A stretch of DNA of 7,670 bases from Actinomycetes bacterium (lineage in GTDB: Bacteria > Actinomycetota > Acidimicrobiia > Acidimicrobiales > Microtrichaceae), in the NCBI GenBank assembly GCA_023427825.1, contig JAEZAI010000370.1, forward strand, positions 1 through 7,670, in the 5' to 3' direction. This document shows positions 1-5,711 of this stretch, piece after piece. A program made the translations under genes and the position numbers. The notes under the pieces are model-generated. The model did not search any database. It was given only the letters and a program-made list of their open reading frames with translations, and had not been told where the DNA came from. How positions within the stretch are numbered: the first letter of the stretch is position 1; every line of letters begins with the position of its first letter.

Positions 1-588
1 ATCGCGAGCTTCCCGCAGCTCCAGGGCCTGTGCCTGGCCAACTACTTCAGCGACCCGGTGTTCCGGTCGCGGCTGGAGCGCCCGCCGGAGGAGGACGTCG
101 AGGCCGCGACGGGGCTGTGGGCGCTGACGTTCGGCAACCCCGGCATGGGCTGGGACGACCTCGACCGCATCCGCTCCTCCACCGCCCTGCCCCTGCTGCT
201 GAAGGGGGTGTGCGACCCCGAGGACGCGCGCCGGGCGCTCGATCACGGCGTCGACGGCATCTGGTGCTCCAACCACGGCGGGCGCCAGGCCGACGGCGGT
301 CTGCCGGCGCTCGAGTGCCTGCCCGACGTGGTGGACGCCGTCGGCGACGCGCCGGTCGTGTTCGACTCCGGCGTCCGCTCGGGCGCGGACGTCGTCAAGG
401 CGCTCGCGCTCGGCGCCACGGCGGTCGGCATCGGCCGGCCCTACGCGTACGCCATGGCCGTGGGCGGCCAGGCCGGCGTCGAGCACCTGCTGCGGTGCCT
501 GCTGGCCGAGACCGACCTGATCATGGCGGTCGACGGCTACGGGTCGCTGGCCGAGCTCACGCGGGAGGCGTTGCGCCGGGTCGGGTGA
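1..588 (+). CDS. FMN-dependent alpha-hydroxy-acid oxidase, lactate 2-monooxygenase-like (C-terminal part)
   Basis: This is the last 195 residues of a family member usually near 380-400 aa; the frame is open to the left edge, so the N-terminal half is missing. The family oxidises L-2-hydroxy acids such as lactate with FMN in the cytosol or at the inner membrane. Visible motifs, counted from the first codon: LLLKGV with the flavin-contacting Lys68; SNHGGRQ at 90-96, giving the catalytic base His92 and substrate-carboxylate-binding Arg95; [18 protein letters not shown] at 122-139 and GRPYAYA at 145-151, which hold the FMN phosphate. The opening stretch ([10 protein letters not shown]) and [11 protein letters not shown] resemble lactate 2-monooxygenases more than LldD-type dehydrogenases, but the products cannot be told apart from this half. 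The two residues before the SNHGG motif are Trp-Cys, where aliphatic residues are usual. The gene ends with TGA and faces the acyl-CoA dehydrogenase gene across a 79-bp gap. Confidence 0.9.
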   Translation: MASFPQLQGLCLANYFSDPVFRSRLERPPEEDVEAATGLWALTFGNPGMGWDDLDRIRSSTALPLLLKGVCDPEDARRALDHGVDGIWCSNHGGRQADGGLPALECLPDVVDAVGDAPVVFDSGVRSGADVVKALALGATAVGIGRPYAYAMAVGGQAGVEHLLRCLLAETDLIMAVDGYGSLAELTREALRRVG

Positions 589-600
589 CACCCGCCGCCA

Positions 601-662
601 CCGGCATCTGTGGGTCGCAGCGGACAATCCTTGTCCGGGCGCGACCCGCATATGCCGGCGGG
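601..662. repeat. Intergenic palindromic repeat, copy 1
   Basis: This element lies in the gap between two converging genes. Positions 601-618 pair with 641-658 as an 18-bp stem with one mismatch (608/651) and one G-U pair (611/648). Inside it, 621-627 pairs perfectly with 631-637 around a TCC triloop, separated from the outer stem by a small internal loop (619-620 / 638-640). The same sequence, in the same orientation, recurs at 5652-5711: 604-647 matches 5652-5695 at 41 of 44 positions, and the matching continues with one gap to the end. There is no T-tract after the stem on either strand, so it is not a textbook intrinsic terminator, although its place suggests transcription termination for both neighbours. 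Function is inferred; the repeat and the hairpin are seen directly. Confidence 0.85.
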
Positions 663-667
663 CGGTC

Positions 668-1903
<1,236 letters not shown>

Positions 1904-1910
1904 GTGGCGT

Positions 1911-1917
1911 CCCCCTG
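1911..1917 (-). promoter_or_regulatory. Ribosome binding site of the acyl-CoA dehydrogenase gene
   Basis: On the minus strand the sequence AGGGGGA lies 7 nt before the GTG at 1903. It is a purine-rich Shine-Dalgarno-like site and it decides this start over the longer open frame. It stands out because the other three complete genes in the window have no comparable site. Confidence 0.55.
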
Positions 1918-1946
1918 GATCGCGTCGGTCCCCCCGATGAAGGGCG

Positions 1947-1955
1947 GTTCTACCA
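1947..1955 (-). promoter_or_regulatory. Possible -10 promoter element of the acyl-CoA dehydrogenase gene
   Basis: Read on the minus strand, TGGTAGAAC is an extended -10-like element (TGn followed by TAGAAC), in the divergent gap about 43 nt upstream of the GTG start. No convincing -35 hexamer is seen 17 nt further up, which is common in actinobacteria. This is a motif guess only. Confidence 0.3.
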
Positions 1956-2095
1956 GACCGACCGGCGGCGACGATCCGCACGCCCGCACCGGGCGGGGTG
2001 GCCGCGGCGTGCCCGTGGCGTGCAGCTCGCAGCCCCTGGGGCGCGCTCTCGGCCGGCTCCCGGGTCGCTGACAGCCGCCTCCCGGCCAGCGTCTC

Positions 2096-2101
2096 TACCA
2101 T
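2096..2101 (+). promoter_or_regulatory. Possible -10 element of the YceI gene, leaderless arrangement
   Basis: TACCAT fits the actinobacterial TANNNT pattern and ends 7 nt before the ATG at 2109, so transcription would begin at or next to the start codon. No Shine-Dalgarno sequence is present upstream. If this element is real, the ATG at 2100 overlaps the promoter and cannot be the start. Confidence 0.35.
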
Positions 2102-2108
2102 GCCCGCC

Positions 2109-2858
2109 ATGTCCCCCAAGGCCAAGACCGTGTCCGTGGTCGTCGTCGTCGCCGTGCTGGCGCTCGTCGGCGGCGGCCTCTACTGGTTCTTCCGTGACGA
2201 CAGCCCCGACGCGGTCGACCTGGACACCGCCGCCGAGGGCGTGACCACGACGACGGCGAAGGAGGGCGAGCCGACCACGACGGCGACGGGCGCTGCGACC
2301 GGGATCGACGGCACCTGGTCGGTGGACACGGCGACCGGCGAGTTCGACTACGAGTCGGCGACCGGCACGTTCGTCGGCTTCCGGATCAAGGAGGAGCTGG
2401 CATCGATCGGCTCGACCGAGGCCGTCGGCCGCACGAACGCGGTCACCGGCTCCATGACGATCTCGGGCACGCAGGTGACCGACGCCGAGTTCACGATCGA
2501 TCTGACGAAGATCACGACCAACGAGTCACGCCGCGACAACCGGGTGCAGTCCGCGCTGGAGACCGACGAGTTCCCGCAGGCCACGTTCGAGCTCACGTCG
2601 CCGATCGAGCTCGGCCCCGATGCCGCCAGCGGTGCCGAGGTGAACGCCCCCGCCAAGGGCGACCTGACGATCCATGGCGTGACAAAGGCCGTGGAGTTCC
2701 CGCTGCGGGCCAAGCTCGTCGACGGGACCGTCGTGGTCGTCGGCTCGCTCGACGTGACGTTCTCGGACTTCGGGGTCCAGGTGCCGTCCGCGCCGATCGT
2801 GCTGTCGGTCGAGGACCAGGGCGTGCTCGAGCTGCAGCTGCTGTTCACCAAGAGCTGA
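2109..2858 (+). CDS. Membrane-anchored YceI-domain protein
   Basis: A 249-residue protein in three parts. Residues 7-28 are a strongly hydrophobic, valine-rich segment after a short basic N-terminus, with no lipobox cysteine and no clear cleavage site, so it probably anchors the protein with its C-terminus outside. Residues 37-64 are a Thr/Ala/Gly/Glu-rich linker with runs such as TTTTAKEGEPTTTAT. Residues 66-249 form a YceI-like domain, a lipocalin-type beta barrel known to bind polyisoprenoids or other amphiphiles. Family hallmarks seen are RDNRVQSALETDEFPQATFE at 142-161 and GDLTIHGVTKAVEFPL at 184-199. No catalytic role is known for the family. The start at 2109 is preferred; an in-frame ATG at 2100 would add three residues. 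The gene is divergent from the acyl-CoA dehydrogenase gene and convergent with the SDR gene. The ligand cannot be told from the sequence. Confidence 0.88.
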   Translation: MSPKAKTVSVVVVVAVLALVGGGLYWFFRDDSPDAVDLDTAAEGVTTTTAKEGEPTTTATGAATGIDGTWSVDTATGEFDYESATGTFVGFRIKEELASIGSTEAVGRTNAVTGSMTISGTQVTDAEFTIDLTKITTNESRRDNRVQSALETDEFPQATFELTSPIELGPDAASGAEVNAPAKGDLTIHGVTKAVEFPLRAKLVDGTVVVVGSLDVTFSDFGVQVPSAPIVLSVEDQGVLELQLLFTKS

Positions 2859-2884
2859 GCCCTCTCCGTCCCTGGGACCCACCC

Positions 2885-2917
2885 CACCTCGCTCCGGAGG
2901 GAGAGCCGGGTGAGGTG
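2885..2917. terminator. Putative bidirectional terminator hairpin
   Basis: Positions 2885-2894 pair with 2908-2917 as a 10-bp stem, including two G-T wobbles, with a 13-nt purine-rich loop. It sits in the 71-bp gap between the converging YceI and SDR genes. There is no T-tract on either side, so the role rests on position and pairing. It shares no sequence with the repeat found in the other two convergent gaps. Confidence 0.45.
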
Positions 2918-2929
2918 ACCGCGACGGCC

Positions 2930-3937
2930 TCAGGTGGCGAGCCGGGGCGCCTTCGACGGGTCGATGTAGCCCTCGCGGATCAGCCAGCGGACGCTGTCGG
3001 CCAGCGTGTCGCCGACCGGTCGCACGGTCACGCCGAGCTCCTCGAGCGTGGCGCGGTCGTCGGAGCGCGGCGCGGACGTCATCTGCGTCGCCGCCTCGTG
3101 CGTGAGCGGGTAGTCGAAGTCCCGGATGACCTTCAGCAGATCGAGCGCCCGGCCGGTGGAGCGGAGGACCACCGACGGCATGGGCACCCGACGGATCGGC
3201 CGGCCGATGACCTCGCCCAGCAGGTCGGACCACTCCGCCCAGCTGAGGAACTGGCCGCCGGCGATGTAGTGACGAGGCCCGCGACCGGGTTCCATGGCGG
3301 CCGCGAGCAGCTGCGCCAGATCCCGGGCGTCGATCGTGCCGACGCCGCCGTTCGTCACGGGCATCAGCTGGTTCACCGCGCCGATGATCCCCTGCATGCC
3401 CGACGCGATGTCGGGGCAGTCCGGCCCGAACACGCCGCCGACGTAGAAGCTCGTCACCGGTGCGCCCGACTCCTGCTGCGCCTGCACGTACTGCTCCGCG
3501 ACCAGCTTGGACCGGCCGTAGGGACCGGGCGGCGAGCCGAGCGGCGTGTCCGACGTGAGGACCGGAGCGGTCTCGTCGAGCACGACCACCGTCGACGTGT
3601 ACACGATCGGGTCGCAGCCGGCCCGCACGGCGAGGCCGACCACGTTGCGAGTGCCTTCGACGTTGACGTCACGCGAACCCGACCTGGACGAGGTCACCCC
3701 GACCGCGCCCGCTGCGTGCAGCACGCCCTCGCACCCCTCCAGCGCACGCTCCACCGAATCGGCCACGAGCACGTCGCCGATGGCGACGTCGACCTGCTCG
3801 CGGACCTCGGCCGGCAGCGCCGAGTCCAGCCGGGCGGGGTCGCGAACCAGGCAGGTCACGCGGTGCCCCGCGTCCACCAGCGCCCGGACGGCATGCGATC
3901 CCACGAACCCCGTCGCTCCGGTCACCAGCACGCGCAC
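2930..3937 (-). CDS. NAD(P)-dependent epimerase/dehydratase, extended SDR family
   Basis: A 335-residue Rossmann-fold oxidoreductase of the extended short-chain dehydrogenase/reductase type, in the size range of sugar epimerases and dihydroflavonol-4-reductase-like enzymes. The N-terminus MRVLVTGATGFVGSH carries the dinucleotide-binding GxxGxxG (Gly7, Gly10, Gly13). Ser115 in YTST and the YGRSK motif (Tyr140, Lys144) make up the catalytic triad residues. HAAGAV at 74-79 is the usual strand-4 motif, and VNVEGTRNVV at 91-100 is the conserved Asn-containing helix. The C-terminal third (HYIAGGQFLSWAEW at 223-236) is the variable substrate domain, so the substrate is not predictable. The GTG at 3937 is chosen because it directly precedes the first Rossmann strand; upstream codons to 4027 are open but arginine-rich and would run into the carboxylesterase promoter region. 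No Shine-Dalgarno site is seen. The gene is divergent from the carboxylesterase gene. Confidence 0.9.
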   Translation of the reverse strand: MRVLVTGATGFVGSHAVRALVDAGHRVTCLVRDPARLDSALPAEVREQVDVAIGDVLVADSVERALEGCEGVLHAAGAVGVTSSRSGSRDVNVEGTRNVVGLAVRAGCDPIVYTSTVVVLDETAPVLTSDTPLGSPPGPYGRSKLVAEQYVQAQQESGAPVTSFYVGGVFGPDCPDIASGMQGIIGAVNQLMPVTNGGVGTIDARDLAQLLAAAMEPGRGPRHYIAGGQFLSWAEWSDLLGEVIGRPIRRVPMPSVVLRSTGRALDLLKVIRDFDYPLTHEAATQMTSAPRSDDRATLEELGVTVRPVGDTLADSVRWLIREGYIDPSKAPRLAT

Positions 3938-3943
3938 GCCGGG

Positions 3944-3949
3944 AGCGTA
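3944..3949 (-). promoter_or_regulatory. Possible -10 element of the SDR gene, leaderless arrangement
   Basis: On the minus strand TACGCT (a TANNNT match) ends 6 nt before the GTG start at 3937. The spacing would put the transcript start at or beside the start codon, consistent with the missing Shine-Dalgarno sequence. It is a short motif and could be chance. Confidence 0.35.
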
Positions 3950-4061
3950 GCGAGCACTCAGGCGGGCATCGCGCCGCCGCGCTCGTGACCCGGAGGCACC
4001 CACCGGGCACCCCGTCCACCTGGGCACCGAGACGTGCGCCCGACGCGACGGGACCGGCCGG

Positions 4062-4070
4062 TGCTAGATC
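4062..4070 (+). promoter_or_regulatory. Possible extended -10 element of the carboxylesterase gene
   Basis: TGCTAGATC resembles an extended -10 (TGn followed by TAGATC) and ends 6 nt before the ATG at 4077. The hexamer itself is a weak match to TATAAT. No good Shine-Dalgarno site lies in the 6 nt between it and the ATG, which again suggests a leaderless transcript. Confidence 0.3.
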
Positions 4071-4076
4071 AGAGCG

Positions 4077-5648
4077 ATGGCAGAGACCGAGACCGCACCC
4101 GCAGCGCCCGGCGACGGCGACCACGTCGTCGTCACGACCACGCACGGCGCCCTGCGCGGCGAGTGGCGCGACGGCGTCGCCCGCTTCGCCGGCATCCCGT
4201 TCGCCGCGCCGCCGGTCGGCGAGCTCCGGTTCCGCCCGCCCCGGCCCGCCGCGCCGTGGGACGGCGAGCGCGACGCCACGGCCTTCGGCACGGTGTCGCC
4301 GCAGAACCCGTCGATGATGGACGCCCTCTTCGGCGGCGAGGCCGAGGTGTGGGACGAGGACTGCCTGCACCTCAACGTCTGGACGACCGATCCGTCGCCT
4401 GCCGACGGTGCCGGCCGGCCGGTGATGGTGTGGATCCACGGCGGCGGGTTCGAGATGGGCTCGGGCTCCTCCCCCATCTACGACGGCACCCGGTTCGCCG
4501 AGGACGGCGTGGTGTTCGTCAGCCTCAACTACCGACTGGGCTCGCTCGGCTTCCTCGACCTGTCCTCGCTCGACCCCGCCGAGGCCGGCTCCGGCAACGT
4601 CGGGCTCCTCGACCAGGTCGCGGCCCTCGAGTGGGTCCGGGACAACATCGCCAGCTTCGGCGGCGACCCCGGCAACGTGACGATCTTCGGAGAGTCCGCG
4701 GGCTCCATGAGCGTGTCGCTCCTGCTCACGGTCGAGCGCGCCCGCGGGCTCTTCCAGCGGGCGATCGCCCAGTCGGGCGGCCTGATGGCGAAGGCATCCG
4801 AGCACGCGTCGGCCGACACCGCCGAGTTCATGGCCGCGGCCGGGGTGACCACGGTGGACGAGCTGCGCCGCCTCCCGGTGGAGGAGCTCCTCAAGGCACA
4901 CGCCGCGGTGAGCGCCGCCCGGATCGCCGATCCCCAGGCCGTGATCGAGCGGACCGGGAGTCCGGTCGCCTTCCTGGCCTTCACGCCGGTCGCCGACGGC
5001 GTGGTGGTCCCGACCGACCCGCTCGCCGCGGTGGCCGGCGGGTCCGCTGCGGGAGTGGACCTGGTCGTCGGCACGAACCTGGAGGAGTGGAAGCTCTTCG
5101 CCATGATGACCCCCGCGGTGGACGGCCACGACGGTCTGCGCTCCCGCCTGGCGCTGGTCACCGACGACGTGGACGGCGCGATCGCGGCCTACGAGGCCGA
5201 CCACCCGGGTGCGTCGCACGCGGACGTGGACAGCGCGCTGCTCACCGACGTCGTGTTCCGCATCCCGGCCTCGGAGCTGGCCGATGCGCAGGCGGCGCAC
5301 GCCTCCGTCCGCCAGTACCGGTTCGACTGGAAGAGCACGGCGTGGGGCGGGATGCTCGGCGCGGCGCACGCCATCGAGATCCCGTTCGTGTTCGACATGG
5401 TGTCGGACCACCGCATCCACGTGCTGATCGGCCCCGACGCTCCGGCCTCGCTCGCGACCGCCGTCCACGACGCGTGGGTCTCGTTCGCGGTCGAGGGCAC
5501 GCCGAGCGTCGCCGGCGTCGACGAGTGGCCGGCACTCCCCGCGCCCGGGCAGGGCGACGGCCGCCCGGTCATGGTGTTCGACGCCGAGACCGCGGTCGTC
5601 GACGACCCGCACGGCACCACCCGTCGCTACTGGGCCGCGCGCCGCTGA
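4077..5648 (+). CDS. Type B carboxylesterase (para-nitrobenzyl-esterase-like)
   Basis: A 523-residue alpha/beta-hydrolase of the carboxylesterase/cholinesterase family (COesterase), full length for its bacterial members. It hydrolyses carboxylic esters; the natural substrate is unknown. Family landmarks in order: FAGIPFAAPPVGELRFRPP at 37-55; EDCLHLNVW at 94-102; the oxyanion-hole motif HGGGF at 121-125; NYRLGSLGFL at 151-160; NVGLLDQVAALEWVRDNI at 174-191; the nucleophile elbow FGESAG with Ser207; GTNLEEW at 332-338, where Glu337 aligns with the acidic triad member; and GAAHAIEIPFVF, where His431 is the catalytic histidine. The triad therefore appears intact. No signal peptide or membrane segment is seen, so the enzyme is probably cytoplasmic. 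The ATG at 4077 is preferred because the first conserved strand starts about 17 residues later. The TGA is followed at once by the second copy of the palindromic repeat, and the next gene converges on it. Confidence 0.95.
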   Translation: MAETETAPAAPGDGDHVVVTTTHGALRGEWRDGVARFAGIPFAAPPVGELRFRPPRPAAPWDGERDATAFGTVSPQNPSMMDALFGGEAEVWDEDCLHLNVWTTDPSPADGAGRPVMVWIHGGGFEMGSGSSPIYDGTRFAEDGVVFVSLNYRLGSLGFLDLSSLDPAEAGSGNVGLLDQVAALEWVRDNIASFGGDPGNVTIFGESAGSMSVSLLLTVERARGLFQRAIAQSGGLMAKASEHASADTAEFMAAAGVTTVDELRRLPVEELLKAHAAVSAARIADPQAVIERTGSPVAFLAFTPVADGVVVPTDPLAAVAGGSAAGVDLVVGTNLEEWKLFAMMTPAVDGHDGLRSRLALVTDDVDGAIAAYEADHPGASHADVDSALLTDVVFRIPASELADAQAAHASVRQYRFDWKSTAWGGMLGAAHAIEIPFVFDMVSDHRIHVLIGPDAPASLATAVHDAWVSFAVEGTPSVAGVDEWPALPAPGQGDGRPVMVFDAETAVVDDPHGTTRRYWAARR

Positions 5649-5651
5649 TCA

Positions 5652-5711
5652 GCATCTGAGGGTCCCAGCGGACAAACCTTGTCCGGGCGCGACCCCCAAA
5701 ATGCCGGTGGG
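5652..5711. repeat. Intergenic palindromic repeat, copy 2
   Basis: This is the second copy of the element at 601-662, in the same orientation. It fills almost the whole 63-bp gap between the converging carboxylesterase and ABC permease genes, beginning 3 nt after one stop codon and ending against the other. The inner hairpin (5669-5675 / 5679-5685, ACC triloop) is perfectly kept. The outer stem is weaker than in copy 1: 5660-5664 pairs with 5691-5695, followed by scattered pairs with mismatches at 5659/5696 and 5656/5699 and a bulged A at 5701. Differences from copy 1 are substitutions at 5659, 5665, 5676, 5696 and 5699, a C-to-T change near the end, and one inserted base. No T-tract follows. 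It is possibly a bidirectional terminator. Confidence 0.85.

Larger units (their letters stand above)
1904..2108. other. Divergent intergenic region between the acyl-CoA dehydrogenase and YceI genes
   Basis: This 205-bp region is the longest non-coding stretch and must hold the start signals of both genes. Apart from the two candidate -10 elements and one ribosome binding site listed separately, I see only weak GC-rich inverted matches (for example ggccgg at 2051-2056 with ccggcc at 2082-2087). No clear operator, riboswitch or small gene is supported. Open frames from both sides cross it, but their composition is not gene-like. Confidence 0.6.
3938..4076. other. Divergent intergenic region between the SDR and carboxylesterase genes
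   Basis: A 139-bp gap with a candidate -10 element at each end. In the middle, a short imperfect direct repeat is seen: ccaccgggcacc at 4000-4011 and ccacctgggcacc at 4016-4028, offset by about 17 bp. It could be a regulator site shared by both genes, but it is short and GC-rich, so chance is possible. Confidence 0.4.

Noticed and set aside
1904..2125. Upstream extension of the acyl-CoA dehydrogenase reading frame
   Set aside because: The extra 74 residues are Arg/Ala/Gly-rich and would overlap the start of the YceI gene. The GTG at 1903 has a ribosome binding site and gives the normal family N-terminus.
2244..2290. Short repeats of accacgacg in the YceI gene
   Set aside because: They are codon-level low complexity encoding the threonine-rich linker, not a tandem-repeat element or CRISPR unit.
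3607..3616. A ten-base match (gggtcgcagc) to the palindromic repeat inside the SDR gene
   Set aside because: The match stops at ten bases, lies in coding sequence and lacks the core palindrome; this is expected by chance at this GC content.
3938..4027. Upstream extension of the SDR reading frame by 30 residues
   Set aside because: The Rossmann strand begins directly at the GTG at 3937, and the extension is arginine-rich without family similarity.
3669..5612. A 647-codon open frame antisense to the carboxylesterase
   Set aside because: The frame stays open because of the G/C bias at third positions on the plus strand. Its translation is rich in Arg, Gly, His and Ala with no domain or motif, while the plus strand encodes a complete hydrolase with all family motifs.
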